Source of the DNA: Branchiostoma lanceolatum
Taxonomy: Eukaryota; Chordata; Leptocardii; Amphioxiformes; Branchiostomatidae
NCBI RefSeq assembly: GCF_035083965.1
Contig: NC_089729.1
Span: forward strand, 14,061,464-14,125,463
Reading direction: 5' to 3'
Length of the DNA: 64,000 nucleotides
Below the pieces are notes generated by a model that ran no database searches, was not told the DNA's origin, and saw only the letters and a list, made by a program, of their open reading frames with translations. Shown one piece after another: positions 12,601-25,100 of the stretch; the stretch's first letter is position 1; every line of letters starts with the position of its first letter. The translations under genes and the position numbers were made by a program.

Positions 12601-15600
12601 GTGACTTGGGACGCCCAGATGCGCCCGCGGTGTGACGACCGCAGTATTGTCTCGCTTTGAATCATATGACCATATTGCACCACAGAGTGCACAAATTAAG
12701 AAATAGACACCAAAAAAAAATATGGCAGAAAGAGTAAGAAACAAATTTGGGTTCCAAGTTCCTACGCTGATTTTCATATGACCCCTGACCTGAGCATTGC
12801 AGTTGACACACAAGTCAACGCGACATGAGTCCTGACTTGAGTCACTGATTCCAAATAAGGTATGTATCTGTGTCTGTGTCAGAGTAATGTTCATTATATG
12901 GATATGGCATTCTTCTAATTCTAGTGATACCCAAGTCTTTGTTATTACTACAGAGGACACTGGGCCATTGGCTTTCGGCCCTACCTGGCGGGCCCTCCCT
13001 GCTCTCAGTGCCCCAGCACGGAAGGCTGGTGCGACCAGGGAATGTGTGGTGAGTGCTCAACATAATGAATAAACTCATGCAATAATTTTAAGAGACACGA
13101 ACCTACCAATCTACATATCAAATGGCGACAGTGGAGCTATTGAAGTGTATTAAGTGATCATAGGTCATTGACAGTTCCATAACAAAAGGCCTTTGCATAC
13201 TCTGTTTATGAACGTATGGCATGTTCTGAGTGACAAAGATTATAGTGTTTTATGAAAGTAAAATGTTTTGAAATCACGAATGAAGCATGTATAAGTATTT
13301 CTTTTAACCAACAACTTATATTTTTTTGTTTCTCCAGTTGACTGCCCTGCACAAAATTGTGGTAAGTCTTCGCGTTAATGTTATACAAAGTGTTAATAAC
13401 ATATTGTATTTTTGTTTCAAGAGTAAATGATATCTTATATGTCTTAAAGTCAGGAGACATATTTTCAACGTTATAGCGCCAACATCCGACAGTTCGTGTC
13501 ATTTGTCAGAGTCATTGTCAGTGATAGAAGTGAACAAGATATGCGTATAATGTAAAATATATCACAAGCATAAACTAACTACGTGAGACCAAACTCTGAA
13601 CGAATTAGTTACGAATCTATGTGCAACACTGTAATATGTTGAAGTTTCTCTTTCTAGATTGTCCGCTTCAGTGTAAGAACTGTGGAGTGCTCGACACGAC
13701 TACCTGCACATGTAGCTGTAAGGACGGCTGGGACAGTCCTGACTGCTCAGGTATATGTATTCACTTTGTTTTAAAAACTTACATAACTCAGAGACCAACG
13801 CAGTGCATTTAGACATGCAGAGCTTTTGCTGATTTGAATTAAAATGTTCGTCAAAGGTGCAATCATTAAAGCATTATCGATATCGAAAATATCTATTGAT
13901 CATATCGTACTTGATTGTCACGTGTGTGTTGTGTATAGATATTTGCAGTATTGACTCACATCGAATGATCCCGGAACTGTTTCTTGTGATGGTTTTGAAG
14001 ACATTTTTTCATTTCTAGTGCCGTGCGGAAACAACCATCAATACTGTGGCTCGAACCCCGGATGGCCGATTGCAGCATACTGCACCATGGACGGATTTGC
14101 TGTTGTAAACGACTACTGCAGGGAGATGTGTGGACATTGTGGTAAGACTATTGATTAATTACGATAACTTGTCGCACTTTTTTTCAAAATTATGTGTTCG
14201 ATTGTTATATTCATGGAAAGGGTAGCAAGTGAGAACAAAAATAGACAGCAATTTAAGGTACTCATACTTATTGCTCTGTTAAAAGCTACACGTGATGTGG
14301 TTGTATTAAAAGTAATTCTGTCGATGCGTCACATCTATATACAGTCATGTAGATTTTAGAGTACGATATTGATATTCATCAACATCTTAATCGTTGTTTG
14401 AATCATGTTCACTATCTCCCGTTTGCCTAGATTTCATCATGAACGGCAAATAAAAGTTTTTCTAACTTCTTTTTTCAGACTTTGCAACTCCCGGTGACCC
14501 GAATGCTTGCTGTGATGGAAAGATATGCTACAATGGCGGCTACCTCGATACAACAACCTGCCTCTGTGTCTGTCCACAGGGGTTTTGGGGCCGAGATTGC
14601 ACCAGTACTGGTAGGGCTTTTCTACTGAAATTATAAATGGTCAAATTTCTCTATTTGACTCAGTGTGCAAACCATTGCATATATGCATAACAATCCCTGG
14701 CATCAGGTCCACGATATAGAATGAAACTTTCTACCCCTTTGCTGCAGAAGTTGATGGAGTCACAGTTTACTATAGCTAATTAAGTGATATCTTAAAGATA
14801 TTATCTTTTTTTCTCTTTTGTCTCTTTTCAACCCATTTTCGATTCACTATGCGCAGTTACAGTTAAACCTTGCATTTGCATAATTTTACATCAGGTCAAG
14901 ACAACAGCACAAAGAACACTCCTCTGCTAAAAGTATATTTAGCGAATGGCACATGATAGATTAAATGAATTTGTGCGCCCATGCATGGTCCAGCATATAG
15001 AAATTAGGCTGGGTGCTACACTAGCAAGTTTACGGGGAATCTCATACTACCCCCTCGACTGAGGCTATATAACGATGTCAGTATCTGTGTAACGTCAAAC
15101 CTTTGTTCTACAGGGAATCCCTGCCTGTTCGGAGGGATACATGTGGAGCATGCACAGAACAATGACTTCAGCTGCGTCTGCCCAGAAGGTGTTAATGGAA
15201 AACAATGCGACACAGGTACATATGCCCACTACTAGTTATCTGGGAGCAAGTCTATGCTTGTTTGGGGCAAGGGTGATGGTGGTTTCTTGTGCATACTGGC
15301 TCATATGAAGGGATAGCAAGTTTTCTGTCGCAAAACGTCGGCGGTGTAAGAGATGGGTAGGGTTAGGGTCCGACTGTATATTGCTCGTGAGCTCAGAAAA
15401 CGAACGTCACATCCTCAAGTTCGGCCCCAAATTAGATATACAGGATCGCAGTGTTCCCAATGAATCAGAAACCAATTTAAAATACATGTATAATGATTAA
15501 GATTCATCAGAAAGAGATTTGCAGCGATCACGCCTGTTGGCGACTAGTTCATTTTTCATTAAAAAAAATCAATTTCAGGCAAATTGGAGCCGATTGGCAC

Positions 15601-18600
15601 CTGTTTGCAATCAGTTGGCAAATGTGTGCAGTCTAGTCCAGTGACTTAGACTTAGAGGCTCTCACGTCGTGCGACGCATGAGGCGGCCCAGTGAGATACT
15701 CGCTTAAGCGTGGTGTGATCTTAAACGTGCCACTCAATGACTGTAAATGATAATGTGTTCTTGTCTCCAACCGTCTTGGCGTTCACAGTGTCTTTTCCCG
15801 GGGGATGCTACCAGTTCTCTTCAGACACTGTCTCCTACTCTGATGCCGAGCGGGCCTGCAGTACCAAGAACGGCCACTTGGCGGACGTGAAGGCCGAACA
15901 CCAGCAAAACATCATCGCCAATGGCATCGCGGCTACCACTAACGCCTCTAACTGGCTCGGGCTGAAGCTGCAGGCAGTGTATACTCTTACGTACAGTGAT
16001 GGCTTGGCCGCTCCAGGTTTCCCTACACCTCCTTTTACAACCTGATTTGTTGTAACTCTTTTACTCCATACTCGGTCGTTTCGCTACCTTGTCAGGTCGT
16101 TTCGCTACATTGTCTTTTGGCATGTCATTTCACTACATTTGGAAAAGCCGTTTCGCTACATTTTCGGAGCGAAACGACTTTTCCGATGACATGTCAATGA
16201 GTTCACGGATGAAAGTAAGATTCATACATATTACTATGGTCCAACCAGTGTCACTGAACAAACATTTGCAATGATCCCAAAAGTTGGTGCAAAATAGGAC
16301 TAATTAACTATATTTCAATGTATAAGATGTCCTCCAGTTTACAAGCCAACGTCCAAGCCACTGCGACCTGTGTGTCTTCATGGACAGCTCGCACAGCTCG
16401 AACAACAGTCTGATAAATACAGCGTCATGCATGGAAGAACACAACTACGTCTGCGAGTCAGGTAACCATTTTGTAAAAAAAAAGTATCATACCAACCTGA
16501 AAATTTCTCCAAGTGTAGTAGAGTACTAGTGTTAGATGTGTAATGAGAATGGTACATTGCCGTCAGTTGTTCTTAGAAAAGGCACATTAAGTCATGATGA
16601 ATTCGGATTTGCGCTTAATTCTGTCTGTACAAAGACAGAAAAAGACCAGATTGTACTTGAAAATACTAGCTAGTATGATAATTTTAAGAACAATAACTTA
16701 AAAGTTACTGACAGTAGTAGAGGTTGTCTTCCAGAATTGTTATATTTTCACAGACTCCAAACCTTGCGAACCGAATGTCTGTCAGAACGGTGGGAACTGC
16801 ACCTCCTGTTTCGATGCGTCTATCTGCGAGTGTTCTGATGGATTCGAGGGGAAGCTGTGTGAGATCAGTAAGTTTCTTGTTATCTATTTATTAGTAATCT
16901 AATAGACCCGTTTAAATTACAAGCGCCATTTTGAAATGTTGTCTCGCGAGAGCACATCCTGACGAGAACGCGCGTGAGCGGGCACCATAGCGAGGACGGA
17001 GATGGCACATGTTGCCTTAAGTTCCAAACCATTAATGCATTACGTCTCGGCACACAGACGGCAAAAGCCTGACTATCACAGTCTGCGTCCAAACGACGTA
17101 GCCGCTTACTTTAGTCAGTCCCTTATGAAAGCTCATAGCCTTTAAAATAATTTATTCTCTCTCACTTGCTCTTCAAGTTGCTATTTTATCATTTGCGATT
17201 GATGTCATTAGAAAGTTCAATTTCCAATTAGAAAGCCACACATGATTATAATGTTGCAGTTTGGAAGATTTGGAATAAACAGTGGGTCATTTTCTTCCTG
17301 AACAGACGTTGACGAATGTGCTTCGAGCCCTTGCCAGCACGGCGGCACCTGCCATGATCGCACCAACTCGTACATCTGCCACTGTCAGCCGGGTTATGCC
17401 GGGGACAGCTGCCAAACGGGTAAGTGTGTGACTTTTCTGTATTTGTCGTTTTCCTGAATTTGAATATATAATCAGATTTGATTCTATTTGATTCTATTTG
17501 GCTTTAGAAATAGTACAATTCAGGGCTACCCAACTAGTCGAAGGTAACTGATGAACAATATTCAAAATTCAATGCAAAATTTCACAAAGCACATTGAGAC
17601 GTTTACGACTAAGATACATTATGAAGGCGTACCCAAAACACAAGATAAAGATATAGAAAAAATTACAAAAGAACAAGTACAAAGCAAGACATTTGCTGAC
17701 GAAAAATTAAGGAACCTTCGTTGCCTTTGAAACAACTACATGCTTTGCTCCACCAGACCTAGATTGGTGTTCCCTTGTGAGCTGCCCGTTCCACTGGACT
17801 TGTCAGGATGACGGCACCCACTTCACCTGTCTGGGTAAGAAGTAACGTGTGGACAGCGCTAACACATATATTTTGTCTAGTCTATTATACATTATTATCT
17901 TCTGAAGGTCGAAGACTTTTATGATTCCACATACGTCGTTGAATATCAACGGACGCATTGTGTAGTAGACACATGGACTAAAATACATACTATCATAGCT
18001 CTAACAGCTACCCAACAAGGAGCATTTCCTTCATTTGGAAATTCTATTAAAGTTCATAATGTTCATACAAATACTCAGACTTCTTGAATATCATGATCAA
18101 TTTTCTGTCTGTTGGGTCAAGACGCACCCATATAACCAAGTAATCAAAAGAATCTATGACTGTATTTTCTAGTTATCGTATTCACAAATTAACAAGACAA
18201 CAGACCTATTGGCATTATCTTGACAAAGGAGGTATATATAGAGTGTTTTATTGAATACGTAAGTCTTTAGAGGAGAGCGGGTTTGCTTTCTTATGGCATC
18301 TTCCAATTTCACATAATACAAATACGTTACAAATTGTTAGTTCCATTGGCCATCGGATAAAAGACATTTACTTCCAAACGTATATTGCTTCCTTTATTGC
18401 ACATACTTGTCTCACAGTGCACATAGCAAAGAACGATATGTTTTTCTTTTCCTTGGGTATATATAGCCAATGACTCAAACTTTACAAGACGTATTTGTGA
18501 AAACTCGTTAGTTCTGTTCATGAATCAAAAGATGTGAATAAGAACAAGAAAATACTTTGTTTTGTGCACCTAGCTCCGCCACCAATTCTGCGCGTACTTG

Positions 18601-18692
18601 GACCCTATGGGTGCAGCAGCGCCTCCTGTCCAGATGACATGCACTGCAGGGAGGTCGACGAGGGCGGATCGTTCTCGTGCTGGGCCGACTAA
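9697..18692 (+). CDS. Secreted CAP / EGF / ShK / C-type lectin mosaic protein
   Basis: Sixteen exons: 9697-9852, 11046-11157, 11782-11924, 12271-12359, 12954-13048, 13338-13361, 13658-13750, 14019-14141, 14479-14610, 15114-15215, 15789-16016, 16327-16461, 16754-16867, 17306-17419, 17757-17834 and 18574-18692 (TAA). Total 618 aa. Order: signal peptide (1-19, [16 protein letters not shown]); CAP/SCP domain (~25-175: [26 protein letters not shown]...[18 protein letters not shown]) with a Cys-rich tail; EGF-like (~207-237); ShK-like six-Cys module (~238-278); two EGF-like (279-356); C-type lectin domain (~357-477, ending [10 protein letters not shown]); EGF (478-515); EGF with an NVDEC start typical of calcium-binding EGF (516-553); two short Cys-rich modules. 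Module borders are phase-1 introns, the classic exon-shuffling pattern. The CTLD lacks a visible EPN/QPD or WND motif, so calcium-dependent sugar binding is doubtful. The CAP signature has Ser where Trp is usual. The role is unknown; adhesion or immune recognition is only a guess. Confidence 0.87.
10323..10430. repeat. Small foldback element in CAP-gene intron 1
   Basis: Inverted arms 10323-10357 and 10394-10430 (TGTATTCCGCATCACC versus GGTGATACGGACTACA). A related end, GGTGATACGGAATACC, recurs at 60456-60471, so this is a dispersed family. Confidence 0.55.
11443..11580 (+). mobile_element. tRNA-derived SINE copy
   Basis: tRNA-like head with A-box (TTGTGGTTAGGCC) and B-box (GGTTCGAGTCC), followed by a SINE body (GGGAAAAGCAC...TTTCCTCACTCGAC). 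Lies in intron 2 of the CAP gene. The head does not close into a proper acceptor stem, so it is not a functional tRNA gene. Confidence 0.65.
16074..16193. repeat. GTTTCGCTAC repeats and hairpin in CTLD intron
   Basis: The motif GTTTCGCTAC occurs three times (from 16078, 16099 and 16150). Arms 16141-16157 and 16168-16184 pair over 17 bp with one mismatch, nested in CATGTCAT / ATGACATG (16121 and 16186). Confidence 0.7.
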
Positions 18693-18717
18693 TAACATGA
18701 CGTCATGACCGATGTGC

Positions 18718-18747
18718 TTGTTTGTTTGTTTGTTTGTTTGTTTGTTT
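18718..18747. repeat. (TTTG)n microsatellite
   Basis: About seven TTTG units in the CAP gene 3' UTR. Confidence 0.85.
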
Positions 18748-18979
18748 TGAAGCTTTCAAACTATGATCTAGTTAATTGACATCATGCTTGCGGAAAGATT
18801 TTAGTAGAAGATAGAACAGTAAAACGAAACTACCACAGCCAACAGTCATAATATTTCACAATGTTGACATAAAACTGAATTCTGGGCGTACAATATACAC
18901 CTATATCTTTTCTGTTCTTTGCATACTTCTGATGAACAGAGCTTTACTTTCCTTTAACTTTGATATTCAGGATTCATTC

Positions 18980-18985
18980 AATAAA
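18980..18985 (+). terminator. Poly(A) signal of the CAP/CTLD gene
   Basis: AATAAA about 290 bp after the stop. The next minus-strand gene ends at 19125, so the two genes converge within ~150 bp. Confidence 0.7.
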
Positions 18986-19124
18986 AGAGCTGCACAGTAA
19001 CTTCACTTGTTGTGATTATTCTAAAAGGAAATCCAGTGTGGAGTAGGAATATTCTGTGACAACCTGAAGTGTAAAGTATAACCCCTTACATTTTGAAATG
19101 AAAATGATAATGTTGATTAACTTA

Positions 19125-22100
19125 TCAGTTGATTTGGGTGTAGCCTTTCTTAGAGGGGTGTGAGGTAGACATCCATTCAACCTATGTCGTGAAAAAAAAT
19201 CAGTTAGCCTGGAATGAACTCAATGACCATCATTGCACATTTTATACATAATGGCTATCTTCACTTTCAATTGGTCCAGAAGAATGAAAAATCATAGATA
19301 TCAGATGTCCAATGTATTCCATGTCTTCACTGAATAACCAACTTTAGTAAGCGGATTTGCTGTCTGAAACGTCTGACTATTTCAAAATTTAATTCCGCGG
19401 TGCTTGAGTAACAGTCATTTGGCGTACCTTTTTACCTGGATGTGTAGCCTTCATCAATGCATTAGCTGCATCCTCTGGCATGGGTTAGTTGACGACTATT
19501 CATAGTCTTGCGGTACATCCATATGAGACGACCTTAAGGATGAAAAGTGATTTTATTTTGACTATAATTTGTATCAAAGGTGGACTGTGTTTTTACCTGA
19601 AAGAAGGTCAGTGTCCCCGCTACACAGAAGACGACCACTATGAGCAGCTGCCACTGTAGGAGTAGGTACGTGCTGTAGAAGAACCCAGCCGCAGCGGTCA
19701 TGGACTGAGAAAACAGAAGAAAGAGAATAGCTGAAATCTGAATGACCCTCGTCAAAGACATTATCTATTGTTGCGAGGATAAATCTCCCTTTAGAATACA
19801 TCCATCCGTGAGTAAATTCATCAGGCTGGTAAATTACTGGGTAATAAATGCTGTTTGGGTCAGAAAATCTTCTCCAGTCATGAACCGTGATGAGAGGAGA
19901 TATAAACTCAGTCACGTTTGGAACCGCATTCTTCACACTGCAGCAGCGACACCTAGCAGCAGGGTGAGGTAGAGACAGCCCTGAGGAAGGTTACAGACGG
20001 TCACCAAAACGTCCACTAGGTTTGATAACCATCCCAATACATATGTATCGATATCAGCCACAGATTATAGGTTTTTGTACAAAGCTGCTAATAGAATAAA
20101 GGAATAAAAAAGGGACAGCAGGGCAGAGCTTACTTCAGTACTCATACTTTGTTCTTACCAACAGGTCATGGGTCATGAGTGAGTGAGTGAGTGAGTGAGT
20201 GAGTGAGTGAGTGAGTGAGTGAGTGAGTGAGTGAGTGAGTGAGTGAGTGAGTGAGTGAGTGAGTGACAGGTCCAGGTTGATTAATTGAGTATGTAAATAC
20301 CGTGTAACGTTAACCTATAAAGGCATTTTCAGCGTGGAACAGGTAAGGCTCCAGCTTTTATTGACTCGATGTATTTAATGTTACCTGAGTGAAGAAGAAT
20401 AGAGCGAACGCCGGCGCGCTGTCTTCTGAGAACAGAGAGCCGAGGAGGGAGTACACCTGGGTGTTGTAACAGCTGTCCCCTAGCCCCAACAGGAAACCAC
20501 ATAGAACAGCCACGTACTTACTACAGAAGAATAACGTCATTATTATCATATCATTGGTGTAACAGCTTGTACGACAAAAAGAATTCTGTACAAGGTATAA
20601 AGAACTTTATAGCTATTACCTCATGATTTTAGTCTTATTCTTGCTACAATGAAAAAGTGAACGAAATATTTATAATGTGTAGATACATGCACGTTAAAAT
20701 CAATGTGTACTTACATGCACGTTAATGTATCATCTTTAGTGTGCATGCGTTTAACCGGCAAGTTGATTCTGTTATGAATATTTACAAGCAACAACAATAT
20801 AATCATACACTCGTATACCAATGAAATATTCAATGAGGCTTTGAACATTAAAGTGACACGGTGTTCTTTGTAGCTATACGCTTTAGAAATATACCCTTTT
20901 AGAAAAATACATTTATCTATTTGGATTTTTTTCATTTTGGAAAAGACAATGACATTTTGGCGCTGCAATTAAGTTGACAAATTATTTTAACAGTGACACA
21001 TACCAAAACAAGTAATATACACATCAATCTTGACAATAAAGAAAAATTCATTCACCATTAATTCAAGTCCTAAACGTAACGTGTCACCCTCCTATTACCA
21101 TAGGTCATAATAAACTACGCATTAATTGTATATCTTTATCCATCTATTTATTTCGGACGTACTTGGAGTCTATAAGTACAGGATAGTAGGTAGCATCAGT
21201 GACAATCTCAGTGATAGGTGAGGACTGCGGCAGGTTGATATAGATGAGGTAAAACGCCGTCATGTGGACGATGAAACCGAGCAGGATGATCGGGTCCCGT
21301 CCGTGTCGGTTGGCTAACTTTCCACTCAGGCCAAACGCTGCCCCACCTGGTGTGGAAAGAAAAGTTCGCGGGCAAGAGCACCACCTAGCAGTTAATGATA
21401 AAACTTCACCTTTCTTCCTCGCCTGTAAAAAGAACATGAACTTCACACCCTGTCAAATCAACGCCAACCCCTGTCACGATAGTAGGTCATAGCATACCCA
21501 ATTGATTGTGGTAACGGTCAGTTTTCACAAATTAGAGGAATGGTTAGTAGAGATACCCTGTATCTTAAACACACTACATTCTAGTATAAAACTCGGAACA
21601 ACGTTTCTGCTATATTTGCATCATTAGTATTGTAACCAGTGGGTGTGATTTTGACTGTTTGTTTGCTTGTCTTGGTGTGTGACCATAGTATGCGAAAGTT
21701 GCAGAGTTGCATGATATAAAGCGGAAGTGGTGTAATAGGGTGCTTGGAGAACTGGGTGTGTGGGTTGGTTGTTTTACTTTGTTCATTTCGGTTGGTTAAT
21801 GTATCTATATAATAAGTCAATGTTCAGTCAATGTCCATCATTCTACGTTTGATTGTAGTTTTTAGTAAGAAGTTAACTCTTTTGTAACTCTTCTTCAAGT
21901 ACATTTTCTGACAGTAGTGTGACCTTACCTATAATTTCTCCAGCTCCAAGGAAAGCTCCCGAGATGCCGATGAGAGACTTGGCCTCTTCGCCAAAGGCCT
22001 TCGTGTTACCGATGCAGGTACCGTACACACCGCTGTACAAATTCAGCTCCAATCCTGAAAAAAAGTAGAATGTAATTTCATACAGATTTCATTGTATTTT

Positions 22101-25100
22101 GTGACACTAGGCAACGTGTAACAACGGCAGACGAAACTAGGTGTAATATACGTTACGGGTTACGGTTGTTATAAAATACGTCTTTCTATCGTCTTCAGAT
22201 TGATGTTTATGCAAATGTTATCTTACCTGTGTATGCAAAACACACCCCGAGCAAAAGCATCTCTTTTGTCTTAAAAAGTTGGATGGAACGTTCTGTAAAC
22301 AAAATATTCAAAGTTTGATCGCAAGACTATTGACGAATTCCTGCGGTTTGTAAGATACAATGTAAGTACTTGTCAGAGTGACAACAAAGTTTCAAGACTT
22401 GCGCATGGATTTCAAAGGGTCTTGGTACATAAAAAATGCAGTGAGAAAAACTAGAACTGAAAATAAATTTCAACTTACTGAATGCTTGCAGTGGCCCCTC
22501 ATTAGACTTGTTTCCACTGTTTAACAGAACAAACATTTTGTTTAGTATATCTTGGTACAATATAAGGCAGTTCTTGTACGAGACTGAACTTTGTGATTGA
22601 AATAAGGTTTATCTATTATAAATTCATTGTCCGAACCTGTTGTCATCTTGAGAGACTGAGCGATCCTCTGATGGTTTCTTGTTTCTCAGTAAAAGCAACA
22701 TGAGTGTTCCCACGCAGGACACCACCAGTAGCACCACATACACTTGGATTCGGGTTTTCGCTGGAGGTAAAAGGTGGAAACATGTGTAAGAGCACCACCT
22801 AGCAGGCCATGACAAAACTGCACTCATCTGTACGAAGTTCTTTCCCATAATGAAAAGTGTACGGCTCACCATCAATGATCTCCTTCCCAGTGAACTCCTG
22901 CCAGACGAAAAGGTTCCCAAACAGTAGACTGGAGGAAAAGGAAAAAAAAAGAATCCAACCATCGTGTATTGAACGAGACAAATACCTAATTCATGATCAT
23001 ATAACCAGATGACGTCGACCAATAGGAAGGCTCTATTTGGCAAAAACCACTGGTCGTTATTACTCATTGTTGACCACTTTTTGCGAGGATTCAATTGGAT
23101 GACTTTTCACTTCAGTTGAGTTTAAATGTTTTTCACTTCGCTCACTCGGTGATTTATTCAGTGGTTATAGGACCTGACCAAGCCTATAACGTTTCTCCTA
23201 AGTAGGGTTTATATGGTGTCAGGTTGTGGCTTTGTAATAACTATTGTCAATCATGAGTTCTACGATACTCGAATTTGTTCAAAGATAACTTTTGACCCGC
23301 ACGATGATGTGTTTAAAAAGACGAACATTCAGAAATCGGCATCAGCCTTTAGAATGCAAAGCACGAAGAAAGATGGCACTAATGTGTAAAAAATTGTTAG
23401 GAAAGCTGACTTCACCTGCTTGCCTGTAGTGCCCAAAAGATGCCGCTGTTTCTTCCGATGGTTTCTGGTGTGGAGTTCAGCGTTAAAAATGAACCTTCTC
23501 CAGTCCACAGAACTGTTACAGAATGAGTATGTAGAATACAACACTGTCAAATCTTGCTATAATTGTCATATAATTTGAGATACTATTACTAGAACCAGTA
23601 TATTCTATACCGATAGAAAGGTGAAGCACTGAAAAGTTCGAATTCATCAGTAGATTTCATAATCAAAATCATCTAGTCTTGTACTTACTCTAGTAGTAGA
23701 ATATGATCAACACGAGTTTATATAATTAGGCGAAAAACCAATATACAATATCTGTGATCACGTACACTTCAACCTGAACAGATATATAGCTGCAGTATAT
23801 GTGGTTTATCATCCTTACTTGCCGCGGCCAGTCCTAGTAACACAGAACCCACGTACAGAGCCCAAACCATTGGGTAGATGAAGACGGCTATGAAGAGGCT
23901 GCAAAATGATGAAATAGATAAGCGTTACGTTAAACATATCAGCTAAGCCACCGACAACTTCAATAAACAAGAAATCGAAGAGATCGGTCAAAGATTTTCA
24001 GTTTTGTGAATTTCTCGTTTTATTCAGCCTTGTGAATTTTTTGCTACTTTTTATCAACATTCATTTTTGATGCGGCTAAGCTTTATTCAATTGAATATGA
24101 AATGCAAAACAGCGTTTTAAAGACTAAAAACATATACGATGAAACCATAATCTTGACGCATGTAAGATAACAGAAAAAAATGTACAGTCGTGTTGTATCC
24201 GTGTCTCTCTCACCAGTATATGACTGCTCCGATGACCATGGAGTTCCGAGGACCACACACGCTCACTACTGACGGAGCTCCCCAGTTCGCCACAGCAAAC
24301 ACGGTGTAGATGATAGCCAGACTGTATTGGAAGTAGGAATATAAAAGCATAACGTTACAGTATAATATGTGAGTCACTTTGTACAGTCACCTACTGTCTG
24401 AGTTATTGAGGTCCCGTAAAAGGTGGGGTTGGCTAGTGGGGTGGTCTACTTCAGCAGGCTACCCTTTCTGTCTTCCCTTCAGCCTATCCAAAGCTTGAAC
24501 ATGGGGCTCAGAAAGGGTAGCCTCCTGAGGTAGCCCACCCCACTAGGCTAGCCCTGAAGGAGTCCGCCTTTTCCGGAAAGCCATATGCATCAGGCACATG
24601 TTCTTCTTTGTTACCTGATATAGCCACTGCCTCCGTCGAACTTCCCCTCTTCCTGAACACTTTGTATGACGGTTTCCTGCAAAGAAATAAAAGCAGCCAG
24701 TTACCCAGGTTGTGTTGGTGGTCATCAGCATACCACCATAGTTAATTCAAATTTTAACATTCAACATTCACAGGAACACGTATAAAAGTTATACGTTATT
24801 CACTGTGTCTAGAGCACGCTATTGGAAGGCGAAGCCAAATCCTTTCCTTCCACCGCCTTTTACCTCCGGCAACCGAATTCAGTTACCCATGTTTGCATTT
24901 GGATGGAGTGGGGATCTAGGAGTGTCTTGTAGAGTGCCTAATTCCCAAGAGCACTACGTCTAGCCACAGGAATGCCAGAAATCGAACTTGTGACCTCTCG
25001 ATCTCGCGTGCGCTATGTACTTTGTATCTAAGGCCTTGTCAGCAACACCGAAACACGTTATAAGAAGCAAGAACACTGAGAATGCAAGCCTATAAATTGA

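Noticed and set aside
19436-19478. Exon-like minus-strand segment (DAANALMKATHP) between MFSD11-A exons 13 and 14
   Set aside because: Would add a phase-breaking exon; exon 13 joins the family-typical VEW exon at 19181 directly in phase 0.
20175-20265. CRISPR-like regular repeat
   Set aside because: Simple GAGT microsatellite in a eukaryotic intron, without spacers.
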